9,518 bases of DNA from Clostridia bacterium (GCA_021202495.1 JAJQCX010000126.1:1-9518); one strand, 5' to 3'; counted from the first letter of the stretch, positions 1 through 7,035 are shown. A program made the numbers and translations. Notes: generated from the sequence alone by a model not told the origin.

Positions 1-1
1 T

Positions 2-2848
2 TCAAAATAATTCAAGCGTGCGGCAGATTACGGCGGCGGCTTCGGCGCGGGTCGCGTTTTTGCGCGGCTCAAAAAGGTTCATGTCGTTGCCGTAGAAAAT
101 GCCGAGTTCCGTTGTGCTGTCGATTGAAATTTCAGCCCACGAGCTTATCTGAGGCGAATCATAATAATCGTTTTTGGCGCTCGTCGGCACCTCTCCGCCC
201 GCCGCCAGATATGCGCGGTAGATAATAACCGCCATTTGTTCGCGCGTGATGTATTCATCGGGCACGAAAAGATTGTCGCCCACGCCGTAAACAAGCTTTG
301 CCTCAACCGCCGCGGCAATTATGCCGCTGTGCCAATCATCAGGCGAAACGTCGGTAAATGTATTGTCGTATTCCACCGGAGAGAGCGAAAACGCGCGCGC
401 GACCATCGCCGTAAATTCGGCGCGGGTGACGCTTTCATCGGGCGAAAAAAGATTGTCGCCGCGCCCGGAAACAACGCCCGAAGCATAAAGAGTTGCAATC
501 TGCTGCTCCGCCCAGTGCCCCGACGTATCGTCAAATGGAGCGACAAACGCCGTTTGCAGCGAAATGGGCTCAACGCTGTTTGTCACATCGACTTCATTGT
601 TATCCTCGCTTTGAAGAAGCGCGGAGGTTATGCGGATTGGCTCCGAGCGCACCGCATCGCCCGAAAGCCCCGTGACGGAGCATATCGGAATGACCTCCAG
701 CGCGACGTATTTTCCGAGCATTTCGGGCGTCACGTCAAGATAAATTTGATTTTCGGCAACAATCATTTCGTCCGAAAAATCCTCGTCGGAGGCGATGTAC
801 CACACATAGGAACTGATGTCCGCCTCATCGGAAGAGGTCATGTTATTCATATAGTCGTATGTGCCGTAAAGCACGTCGTCATAGGTGATTTCCACGTTGG
901 AAACGGCAAGCTCCGCTTCAAAAATTGCAATGTCGTCAAGCAAAACCGCAATCGGCGAATCAGATTCAATATATAAAACAAGCCTGCCGACGACGGTTTC
1001 GTCGACCATAAACGCCTCTGTCGTTTCTGTCAAGGCGTCAAATTGGACGAGCGGAATGTAGTCGTCGCTGAAAGCGTCGGCGATAAACGCGGTGATTGTG
1101 ACGGAATTTGCGCTGAGAGCGGCGGACGCCGAAAAGACATAATATTCGTCGCTCAAAAGCTCCATATAAGAATTATTTATCAAAAGGCAGGTGTTGTCGG
1201 CAGAGGCGACGTAGCCGTAGTTGTTGTCGTCGGTATCGACAATGTCAAAGTACGCTCCGTCGGAGGCTGCCCACCATTCGTTTGCCGCCTTTTCCTCAAA
1301 GCCGCCGTCGCCGACCGCATCGTCGCTGACGGTGACGGTTATTTCCGCTTCGAGATCGCCGTAGGAGGCGGAAATGTAGTAATCGCGGCAGGGCGCGCTG
1401 CTCGTGACTGTTATGCTGCCGTTTGAAACGCGCACCTTTTCCGATTCGGGCGACATTTCAACGTCAATCGTTTCCATGACGCGCCCCAACTGATCGTGAA
1501 CGAGCGCGTAGCACGGCAGCGTGACCGAAGACGACGGGCGGCAGATGTTGCCGGGAGCGTGAATTGAAATTGACGAGGCTTCGGCGTCCTCAACGCCGAG
1601 CCACACATTGTCAAGATAGATTGGGCGCTCGGAGGGCGCATAGAGATAGAGCGTGAGCTCATACACGCCTGTTTGATCGACCGTGAACGCCGAAAAAACG
1701 TTTGACCATTCGCCGCCGCCGATGCCGGTGATGTTAATTTCGGCGAAGCCTGAGGCGGCAAAGGAAGAATTGACGATATAGACAGACGATGCGGGATAGT
1801 CGTCCTCACTCTTAACGTCGGCGCGGAAAACATACATCAGCCCCTCACGCAAAATAAGCTGCTCCGTGTAGCGAATTGAAACATATCTGCCGTAGTCGCC
1901 GACTTCCTCGGCATAAAGATTGAGCATTCCGCCCGAATATTCCATTTCAAAATCGCTTTCCCAATATTCCTCGTCCGACTCAAACGATGGATTTAAAAGA
2001 AGATTTCGCGTGGTGGTAATTGTGAGAGAGCTTTCCTTAAGCTCAATTCCCACATCGGCGGAACAAATAAGCGTAAATTCAGCGTCGGAGGGAGCTGTGG
2101 GATAGACCAAAAGCGTGGTCGTTTCGCTGTCAAATTCAACTCCCTCGGGGAGGTTTTCAGCCGTGATGTCGTAATCGTTTATGAAAATGTTTATAACGTC
2201 GCCGTCCTCATCGTGAACGTTTAAGCTGTAGCGATAGGAAAGCGCGCCCTCCTCCGGCACAAAAACAGTCGTGTTTCCGTCAAGCGAGGCATAAACCGGA
2301 TATTTTTCCGACACAATGAGCGTCAGCGAATCGATGAAAAAGCCGACGTATTCGTCGCCGCCGTAGAGAACGAGTGAAAGCGTGTAGTCCTTTGTTTCCT
2401 GCGCCATGAACGAGACGGAAACAAAGCTCCAATCGGCAGGAATTGAAGAAACGCTGACCGAAAGAATGCTGCTTTCGGAAAGATAAGCGTAAGCCTCAAC
2501 TTCGCTGTCCTCATCCGCCATGGGGTTGCACACGTAAAACGAAAGCGTGTAAAACTCACCCGCATTCAGTGTGAATTCGGGCTCATATTCCAAAATGTGC
2601 GTCGTGAGGTTAAAACCCGTTTCGCCGTAGGGGTTTGAAACCTGCATTCCGTTGTGACCTTCATATGCCGCGGCGGGGTCGATAACTCCGCCGGTGTAAT
2701 ATTTCAAGGCCTCTTCCTCGTCCTCAAAATCGCCGTACAAAATAATGTTTTCGGCTTCCTCGTCGTCCTCCGCGAACACAGGAATCTGAAAAAGCACAAA
2801 ACAAGTACACAGCAAAAGGGAGAAAAGCCGTTTAAATGACATTTTCAT
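2..2848 (-). CDS. Exported multimodular surface protein with three C-terminal SLH domains
   Basis: The 948-residue protein is likely exported by Sec and held on the cell wall by its SLH modules. A signal peptide covers residues 1-26 (Lys/Arg start, Leu/Cys-rich core, cleavage after VFA). Three similar beta-sandwich modules begin near residues 34, 282 and 512. Each opens with a G/N-x-x-F-E pattern and ends in a D-(S/N/D)-hydrophobic strand, as in carbohydrate-binding-like lectin folds. Ig-like stretches separate them (about 181-280, 424-508, 648-742). SLH modules lie at 772-820, 831-880 and 895-948, with the motifs VTRAE, ITREQ and ATRAE. The chain is very acidic and has no visible catalytic domain, so an adhesin or structural S-layer-associated role is inferred, not shown. 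The start at 2848 is supported by GAGGAAG (2857-2863) 8 nt upstream. The stop is at the window edge, so the terminator is not seen. It is divergent from the exported protein at 3011. Confidence 0.9.
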   Translation of the reverse strand: MKMSFKRLFSLLLCTCFVLFQIPVFAEDDEEAENIILYGDFEDEEEALKYYTGGVIDPAAAYEGHNGMQVSNPYGETGFNLTTHILEYEPEFTLNAGEFYTLSFYVCNPMADEDSEVEAYAYLSESSILSVSVSSIPADWSFVSVSFMAQETKDYTLSLVLYGGDEYVGFFIDSLTLIVSEKYPVYASLDGNTTVFVPEEGALSYRYSLNVHDEDGDVINIFINDYDITAENLPEGVEFDSETTTLLVYPTAPSDAEFTLICSADVGIELKESSLTITTTRNLLLNPSFESDEEYWESDFEMEYSGGMLNLYAEEVGDYGRYVSIRYTEQLILREGLMYVFRADVKSEDDYPASSVYIVNSSFAASGFAEINITGIGGGEWSNVFSAFTVDQTGVYELTLYLYAPSERPIYLDNVWLGVEDAEASSISIHAPGNICRPSSSVTLPCYALVHDQLGRVMETIDVEMSPESEKVRVSNGSITVTSSAPCRDYYISASYGDLEAEITVTVSDDAVGDGGFEEKAANEWWAASDGAYFDIVDTDDNNYGYVASADNTCLLINNSYMELLSDEYYVFSASAALSANSVTITAFIADAFSDDYIPLVQFDALTETTEAFMVDETVVGRLVLYIESDSPIAVLLDDIAIFEAELAVSNVEITYDDVLYGTYDYMNNMTSSDEADISSYVWYIASDEDFSDEMIVAENQIYLDVTPEMLGKYVALEVIPICSVTGLSGDAVRSEPIRITSALLQSEDNNEVDVTNSVEPISLQTAFVAPFDDTSGHWAEQQIATLYASGVVSGRGDNLFSPDESVTRAEFTAMVARAFSLSPVEYDNTFTDVSPDDWHSGIIAAAVEAKLVYGVGDNLFVPDEYITREQMAVIIYRAYLAAGGEVPTSAKNDYYDSPQISSWAEISIDSTTELGIFYGNDMNLFEPRKNATRAEAAAVICRTLELF

Positions 2849-2879
2849 GTTTTAAACTTCCTCGTTTAAAGTTACCTTT

Positions 2880-2908
2880 AGTATAACATAGAAATGCACA
2901 ATTGTCTA
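2880..2908 (-). promoter_or_regulatory. Sigma-A-type promoter for the SLH protein gene
   Basis: On the minus strand TAGACA (2903-2908) and TATACT (2880-2885) are separated by exactly 17 bp. Transcription would start near 2873, giving a leader of about 25 nt that carries the GAGGAAG ribosome binding site. Confidence 0.75.
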
Positions 2909-2950
2909 CAAAAAGAATAAGTCTATTTTGTTAATTTCGCCAAATCCGCA

Positions 2951-2979
2951 TTGACGAAAACTGAAAAATGCCGTATAAT
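2951..2979 (+). promoter_or_regulatory. Sigma-A-type promoter for the exported protein at 3011
   Basis: TTGACG (2951-2956) and a perfect TATAAT (2974-2979) are spaced by 17 bp. Transcription would begin near 2986. This means an in-frame TTG at 2951 is the -35 box and not a start codon, and it fixes the gene start downstream at 3011. The promoter stands back to back with the SLH gene promoter, with about 42 AT-rich bp between the two -35 boxes. Confidence 0.8.
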
Positions 2980-3010
2980 TGTTTTAATGAATTTTAAGGG
3001 GGCTTGCTTT

Positions 3011-4555
3011 ATGAAAAGATTGACAGCGGCGTTTTTGGCTGCGGTAATGATGTTTGCGTTTTGCGTGAGCGCGGGCGCGGAGGGGCTTGACTTTTTGGAC
3101 AAGGACTACACGAATTATTCCATGACGGCGACAATGAAGGTGACGCTGAATGAACCCTTGGAGCTCTTGAACGCTGTTTCGGAGGCTGACATGGTCGACG
3201 CGTACAGCGGATATGATTTGCAGAGAATTGTCGAAAGTCTGCTCGGCTCGACAATCACAATGAAAGCCGACTGCGACGCGAGCGCGGATTATCTTTCGGG
3301 GAAAATGTATGCCGAATACGCGGTAAATGTGCCGATTGAATTTTCGGACGATTTGACGATTGCGGCAGACGCCGCGTTTAAGTGCTGGATTGAATACGAC
3401 TTTTCGGATGCGGAAAATCCGAAATATGTCGGAATATTCACAAACCCGCTCAAGGACGGGCAGTATTTTACGATGGATTTGTCAGATGCGGGCGAGCTGC
3501 AAAGCGAGGTAACGCAAATGAGCGCGCAAATGACCGCGCTGATGGGCGACACGATGGTTTTGCGCGAGGCAATGCTTGAAGCAATGCAAAATAACGCGAC
3601 AGTTACGACCGACGGGAACAAAACCACGCTTGCAATGACGGGCGAAAACGTTATCGATATGATATTTGACGCGCTGAAAATAATTTCCGATACATATGGC
3701 GAAAACGCGCAGTACCTTACGGGAGCGTCAATGCCGTCAAAGCTTGAGCTTGAGGCGGCGAGAGCATTTGCAAAAACGCTCAAGATTTTCGGCGAGGACG
3801 CAATGACCCAGGTTTACACAACCGATGAGGACGGCTATGTGACAAAGACAGAACAAAAAATGCACATTGATCTTAACCTTTATGATCTTTTGACCGCGTT
3901 TGATATTGATGGGGCGGATATTTACTACTTGACCGCGGAAAACTCGAATGTTGATCTGACGATTGAAGTTGTGACGGAATATGACAAGATAGGCGTAGCC
4001 GAAGTGACAATGCCCACATTGACCGAGGAAAACAGCATTGATTTGGCAAATCAACCGACTTATGACTATAATTTGGTGAATCAGCCGACTTACGACTATT
4101 GGAGCCAATGGGAATATTTCTACGATTCCGCCGACGCGGAATTGGTTGATTTTAACGACCCATATTCGGGAATGCTCATAAACGCGGGTCAATTCTTCCA
4201 AAGCGCGTCGCATGACGGAGACAATTTTGTCTGCACCGCGTCCTACGACGCGGAAAGCAAAGCGCTGACGATTGTCTATTCGAGCGATTACATCGACGAA
4301 ACGACGCTCGTAATGACCGCGGGAAGCAATGTCTATTACGTAAACGGCGAGGAGCGCACGACGGTGCTTGCGGCAAAAGAGGCTGCATCCTACGACGGTC
4401 AGCCGACGCTTCTTATCGACATGGGCATTGTCGGTTCACTCTTGGGCTGCAGCCTGGACGACATTTCAATCTATTATAACTTTGTCGACGGCAGCGCGGT
4501 TTGTGAAGTGAACGCATCGTTTACAAGAAAAAATTTCGGATACACAGAAGAATAA
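3011..4555 (+). CDS. Exported protein of unknown function with a degenerate C-terminal stalk-like domain
   Basis: I do not recognise the family over most of this 514-residue protein. Residues 1-23 are a Sec signal peptide (MKRL start, Ala/Met/Phe core, AGA-E cleavage). The Cys at 18 is preceded by Phe, so a lipobox is unlikely. Residues about 30-340 alternate beta-rich and helical segments, resembling lipoprotein-like folds that are hard to name. A 10-residue tandem repeat with core NQPTYDY lies at 344-363. Residues about 434-485 (GSNVYYVNGEERT, then DGQPTLLIDMGIVGSLLGCSL-like spacing) resemble a worn copper amine oxidase N-terminal-like 'stalk' domain. ATG 3011 is chosen because AAGGGGG (2996-3002) lies 8 nt upstream and the promoter covers 2951-2979. 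Codons upstream of 3011 in this frame are promoter or leader. The gene is divergent from the SLH gene and convergent with hsp20. Export is well supported; function is unknown. Confidence 0.85.
   Translation: MKRLTAAFLAAVMMFAFCVSAGAEGLDFLDKDYTNYSMTATMKVTLNEPLELLNAVSEADMVDAYSGYDLQRIVESLLGSTITMKADCDASADYLSGKMYAEYAVNVPIEFSDDLTIAADAAFKCWIEYDFSDAENPKYVGIFTNPLKDGQYFTMDLSDAGELQSEVTQMSAQMTALMGDTMVLREAMLEAMQNNATVTTDGNKTTLAMTGENVIDMIFDALKIISDTYGENAQYLTGASMPSKLELEAARAFAKTLKIFGEDAMTQVYTTDEDGYVTKTEQKMHIDLNLYDLLTAFDIDGADIYYLTAENSNVDLTIEVVTEYDKIGVAEVTMPTLTEENSIDLANQPTYDYNLVNQPTYDYWSQWEYFYDSADAELVDFNDPYSGMLINAGQFFQSASHDGDNFVCTASYDAESKALTIVYSSDYIDETTLVMTAGSNVYYVNGEERTTVLAAKEAASYDGQPTLLIDMGIVGSLLGCSLDDISIYYNFVDGSAVCEVNASFTRKNFGYTEE
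4041..4100 (+). repeat. 30-bp in-frame tandem duplication
   Basis: Positions 4041-4070 and 4071-4100 match at 25 of 30 bases. They encode DLANQPTYDY followed by NLVNQPTYDY (residues 344-363 of the exported protein). The differences are mostly at codon third positions, so the copies have diverged under some coding constraint. The repeat sits in a likely linker just before the C-terminal part. Confidence 0.8.
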
Positions 4556-4580
4556 TCTGAATCAGCAATTGCTAATTGTA

Positions 4581-4626
4581 TTAACCATAAAAGGCTCGGA
4601 ATTGCTCCGAGCCTTTTTATGGTTAA
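4581..4626. terminator. Bidirectional rho-independent terminator
   Basis: A near-perfect hairpin has outer arms TTAACCAT and ATGGTTAA, an A/T tract, and a GC core GGCTCGGA (4593-4600) pairing with TCCGAGCC (4606-4613) around the loop ATTGC. There is one unpaired T. The plus strand has TTTTT after the core and the minus strand has TTTT after it. It therefore can end both the exported-protein gene (stop at 4555) and hsp20 (stop at 4634), which converge here. Confidence 0.9.
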
Positions 4627-4633
4627 TGTTGAA

Positions 4634-5077
4634 TTATTCGATTGCGATGTTGGTTGACGGGGGAAGCTTCTTTTGCTCTTCCTTGCGGGGAAGTGCGAGC
4701 TTCAAAATGCCGTCCTCGAATTTCGCCGAAATTTCGGAGGGCTCCATTTCGCCGACGTAGAAGGTTCTGCTGCACGAGCCTGCGAAACGCTCTCGGCGAA
4801 GATACTTGCCGTTTTCGTCTTTGTCGGAGCTTTCGGAATTTGTCGCGGCGGAAACCGTGAGGCGGCCGTCCTTCAAATCAACCTTTACATCCTCCTTCTT
4901 AAAGCCGGGAAGATCGATGTCAACCTCGTAGGAAGTGTCGGTCTCCTTTACGTCCGTTTTCATCAGAGTGCTTGTGTGAGGCGCGAAAAATCCGTCGCGT
5001 GCGGCGCGCATCGGTCTCATAAAAGCATCGTCAAAAAACTCATCAAACAAACTTTCTCCAAATACTGTGGGCAACAT
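4634..5077 (-). CDS. hsp20: Hsp20/alpha-crystallin family small heat-shock protein
   Basis: This is a cytoplasmic ATP-independent holdase that binds unfolding proteins and keeps them soluble for the Hsp70 machinery. At 147 residues it has the family's usual size. The N-terminal arm (1-35) is Phe-rich (FDEFFDDAF). The alpha-crystallin domain covers about 36-132 and includes the DLPGFKKEDVKV stretch and the signature AKFEDGILKLALP (118-130). The C-terminal tail carries the I-x-I anchor as IAI (144-146), which in this family docks between subunits during oligomer assembly. The start is supported by GGAGGA (5085-5090) 7 nt upstream. The leader is about 72 nt from a consensus promoter overlapped by a CIRCE element, so heat induction through HrcA is expected. 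The gene is monocistronic, with a terminator on each side. Confidence 0.96.
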   Translation of the reverse strand: MLPTVFGESLFDEFFDDAFMRPMRAARDGFFAPHTSTLMKTDVKETDTSYEVDIDLPGFKKEDVKVDLKDGRLTVSAATNSESSDKDENGKYLRRERFAGSCSRTFYVGEMEPSEISAKFEDGILKLALPRKEEQKKLPPSTNIAIE

Positions 5078-5156
5078 AAATCATTCCTCCATTCAAATAT
5101 TAAAATTATGCCCTTTGGGAAGCTGTTCTTTTGCTTCCTTTCCTTGGAACACCTTT

Positions 5157-5185
5157 ATTATAACCGCTTTTGTTAGCACTGTCAA
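5157..5185 (-). promoter_or_regulatory. Consensus sigma-A promoter for hsp20
   Basis: The minus strand has perfect TTGACA (5180-5185), a 17-bp spacer and perfect TATAAT (5157-5162). The -35 hexamer lies wholly inside the CIRCE element, so bound HrcA would block RNA polymerase directly. The predicted start is near 5150. Confidence 0.9.
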
Positions 5186-5199
5186 GCGGTGAGTGCTAA
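5173..5199. promoter_or_regulatory. CIRCE element (HrcA operator)
   Basis: The plus strand reads TTAGCACTG, nine bases, then GAGTGCTAA. This matches the CIRCE consensus TTAGCACTC-N9-GAGTGCTAA in all but one base (G at 5181). CIRCE is the operator of the heat-labile repressor HrcA, classically upstream of groE and dnaK operons. Here it lies over the hsp20 promoter, and no plus-strand gene begins nearby, so hsp20 is the likely sole target. Confidence 0.95.
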
Positions 5200-5244
5200 T
5201 ATTAACAGATTATGTAATGATTGTTCATAATTTATGTGATTTTT

Positions 5245-5291
5245 GAACAGAAAAATGAGCGTCGCCTTTCGGCACGCTCATTTTTCTGTTC
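5245..5291 (-). terminator. Rho-independent terminator after the PepSY protein gene
   Basis: The arms 5245-5262 and 5274-5291 are perfect 18-bp reverse complements. On the minus strand the apex is GCC-GAAA-GGC, a GNRA tetraloop helix with one bulged base. The stem ATGAGCGT...ACGCTCAT is then followed by TTTTTCTGTT. The hairpin begins 4 nt after the stop codon at 5296 and insulates the hsp20 promoter from upstream transcription. Confidence 0.92.
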
Positions 5292-5295
5292 GTAT

Positions 5296-6135
5296 TTACT
5301 TAATATCTGTTTCCCATTCGAGGATTGCGCCGTCCGACGCGCGGATAACAGCGGAATATTCAACGCCGTTATTGTAGAATTCAACCTCGTAAACTATCAC
5401 GCCGTTTTCTCTGTCGCGTTCAACCTCAAGGCGTGTAACCTCGGTTTCGGCAAAGCCCGCTTTTGCGAGGGTTATCTCCTTTGCCGCAGCAGCTCCGATG
5501 TCTTCTCCCGCGGTCGATGTGCCGGTCGTGAGATTTTTGATCTCCGTTTCGGTTGCGGCGCCCGTATTGGCGTCAATTTCTACCGAATAGATTGCATCTG
5601 TCGTCTGCATAACGAAATCGTATTCATAGCGTCCGTCGTCTCTCTTAAGCTTTTCCTTGGTAAATGTCACATCCGCAGCATCAAGATTAAACGTATCGAG
5701 CGCAATTGCTTTCGCTTCTTCAAGAGAAATCGCAACAGAGGCGGTCTCAGTGACAGTCGTTGTTGTACCGCTCGTCGTGCCGCCGGTTGTCGTTGTGCCG
5801 CCCGTTATGATAACGTCGGCGTCGGTTACGAGAGTGTCGGTATCTTTAAGTTCGATAACCTTTTCGTCCTGATACCAATAAACGGTTTTGCCCATCATTT
5901 CACCTATGGCGCGAATGGGGAGATAGGTTGTGCCTTCATAAAGAATGGGATATACGTCCTCGCCCGAAGCGTTTTTGAAATTCTGCGTTTCTCCGTCGAT
6001 AACGATTTCAAAATCGGGACGAAGCTCGGCGGTAATGGTCTGTACAACGCTTGCGGCTGAGCTGCCGATTGCGATGCCGAGCACTAAAATGAGGCACATT
6101 GCCAATACGAGTTTTGTTCTTTTCGTCTTTTTCAT
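5296..6135 (-). CDS. Exported stalk-domain protein with two PepSY domains
   Basis: This 279-residue protein starts with a Lys/Arg-rich segment and a hydrophobic stretch (about 9-28) that is a signal peptide or membrane anchor. Residues about 33-97 form a copper amine oxidase N-terminal-like 'stalk' domain, with YPILYEGTTYLPIRAIGEM and TVYWYQDEKVIEL. A Thr/Gly linker (111-131) follows. Two PepSY modules cover about 136-198 (ISLEEAKAIAL, YEYDFVMQ, YSVEIDANTGA) and 213-276 (AAAAKEITLAKAG, YEVEFYNNGVEYSAVIRASDGAILEW). PepSY modules are known in propeptides of secreted peptidases, where they act as inhibitors, and in envelope sensors. No protease domain is present here, so a surface inhibitory or binding role is inferred only. 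The start is set by GAGGAG (6144-6149), 8 nt upstream. The gene has its own consensus promoter and a strong terminator. Confidence 0.92.
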   Translation of the reverse strand: MKKTKRTKLVLAMCLILVLGIAIGSSAASVVQTITAELRPDFEIVIDGETQNFKNASGEDVYPILYEGTTYLPIRAIGEMMGKTVYWYQDEKVIELKDTDTLVTDADVIITGGTTTTGGTTSGTTTTVTETASVAISLEEAKAIALDTFNLDAADVTFTKEKLKRDDGRYEYDFVMQTTDAIYSVEIDANTGAATETEIKNLTTGTSTAGEDIGAAAAKEITLAKAGFAETEVTRLEVERDRENGVIVYEVEFYNNGVEYSAVIRASDGAILEWETDIK

Positions 6136-6192
6136 GAGATCATCTCCTCTAAAATGAATTTACGATATGCTCATTATCGTCTTTATGTGTAG

Positions 6193-6221
6193 ATTATACC
6201 ATGTCACATTTGGTATGTCAA
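6193..6221 (-). promoter_or_regulatory. Consensus sigma-A promoter for the PepSY protein gene
   Basis: The minus strand has perfect TTGACA (6216-6221), 17 bp, and perfect TATAAT (6193-6198). The TGA within TTGACA is the stop codon of the upstream ttcA-like gene (6218-6220), so the two genes are packed with no gap. The start site would be near 6186, giving a leader of about 50 nt. No terminator is visible between the genes, so read-through from ttcA is also possible. Confidence 0.88.
6196..6216. promoter_or_regulatory. Inverted repeat filling the promoter spacer, candidate operator
   Basis: ATACCA (6196-6201) and TGGTAT (6211-6216) are perfect 6-bp inverted arms around nine bases. They reach from the -10 box into the -35 box of the PepSY gene promoter. 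Position and symmetry suit a dimeric repressor. The arms are short, so chance is possible and no regulator is identified. Confidence 0.4.
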
Positions 6222-6961
6222 GTGAATTTTCTGTTACAACCTTGTGAATAAGGCGGCTTCCAACCGTCAAGGCGGGCGGAGGTGAGGGCTGTAAAGAGGC
6301 GCTTTTTAAACCCTTTGTGCTCACTATCAAGCTTAAATATGAGATTTTTCGTGTACTCACGCATGGTGTTTCCGTCGGCTTCACAGCAGCTTTCAAGCAC
6401 CGGCAAAGCCTCTTTTTTTGCAAAGCAGCGGATGTAATTTTCGGGTGCATAGATGAGCGGACGAATGACCGTGAGTTCACATCTGTCAAGATATGTGACA
6501 GGTGAAAAGCAGCCCAACCGTCCTTCGAAGAGCTGATTCATGAAAAACGTTTCCACAACGTCGTCAAAATGGTGCCCCAGCGCGACCTTGTTTGCGCCCA
6601 TTTCCTTTGCCGCGTCGTTCAGTGCTCCGCGCCGCAGCTTGGCGCAGAGCGAACACGGATTTTTTTCTTTTCTTATATCAAACACAATTTCTTTGATGTC
6701 GCTTTTTACTATAATATAAGGAACATTGAGCTTTTCGCAAAGCGCTTTTATGTTGTCGAAGCTCATATTTTCAAAGCCCATGTCGACGGAAATCGCGATA
6801 AGGGAAAAGCGCTTGGGATAAAATCTTGATAAAGCGTTTAAGCCGCAGAGAAGCGCAAGGCTGTCCTTGCCGCCGGAAATGCCGACGGCGATCTTGTCGC
6901 CCTCTTCAATCATACTGTAATCATCGACGGCGCGGCGCATATAACTGAGCAGTTTTCGCAT
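6218..6961 (-). CDS. ttcA: TtcA/TilS-type PP-loop ATP pyrophosphatase, likely tRNA 2-thiocytidine synthetase
   Basis: TtcA enzymes adenylate tRNA cytidine 32 and replace its oxygen with sulfur, using an iron-sulfur cluster. In this 247-residue protein the PP-loop SGGKDS is at 29-34, the CSLC pair (Cys103, Cys106) is followed by AKLRRG as in TtcA, and GHHFDD is at 129-134. A late CC (192-193) falls where TtcA has its third cluster cysteine. No TilS C-terminal domain is present, and the length fits the short TtcA group. I prefer the start at 6961 over the in-frame ATG at 6979: GGAGGA (6968-6973) sits 6 nt before 6961, while the predicted transcription start (about 6977) would exclude or nearly exclude the upstream ATG. 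Assignment to the TtcA family is firm. The exact tRNA target is inferred from E. coli TtcA. Confidence 0.9.
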   Translation of the reverse strand: MRKLLSYMRRAVDDYSMIEEGDKIAVGISGGKDSLALLCGLNALSRFYPKRFSLIAISVDMGFENMSFDNIKALCEKLNVPYIIVKSDIKEIVFDIRKEKNPCSLCAKLRRGALNDAAKEMGANKVALGHHFDDVVETFFMNQLFEGRLGCFSPVTYLDRCELTVIRPLIYAPENYIRCFAKKEALPVLESCCEADGNTMREYTKNLIFKLDSEHKGFKKRLFTALTSARLDGWKPPYSQGCNRKFT

Positions 6962-6983
6962 TGAAATTCCTCCATTCATAGGG

Positions 6984-7012
6984 ATTATATATCAGAAAAA
7001 CAAGGTACGCAA
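6984..7012 (-). promoter_or_regulatory. Probable promoter of the ttcA-like gene
   Basis: The minus strand has perfect TATAAT (6984-6989) and a weaker TTGCGT (7007-7012) at 17-bp spacing. Transcription would begin near 6977, leaving a leader of about 16 nt to the ATG at 6961. The -35 is poor, so the promoter may be weak. Confidence 0.6.
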
Positions 7013-7035
7013 GTGCAATTTTGAAATTGTGTTTT

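Noticed and set aside
451..470. RGD tripeptide in the surface protein as an integrin-binding motif
   Set aside because: It lies in GRGDNLF of the first SLH module (residues 796-798), where G-x-GDNLF/GDGTF is ordinary SLH sequence.
236..976. 246-codon plus-strand open frame opposite the SLH gene
   Set aside because: It is an antisense shadow: no ribosome binding site, Arg/His/Asn-rich composition without motifs, and the opposite frame encodes clear SLH modules.
2951..3010. N-terminal extension of the exported protein from TTG 2951 or ATG 2987
   Set aside because: TTG 2951 is the -35 box and 2987 is about the transcription start. The ribosome binding site and signal peptide both point to 3011.
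3011..3079. Lipoprotein signal with Cys18 as lipidation site
   Set aside because: The residues before Cys (F-A-F) do not fit a lipobox, and a good AGA signal peptidase I site follows.
5221..6060. 279-codon plus-strand open frame opposite the PepSY protein gene
   Set aside because: It crosses the strong terminator hairpin, lacks family motifs, is Cys/Arg-rich in a shadow-like way, and the minus strand has signal peptide, domains, promoter and ribosome binding site.
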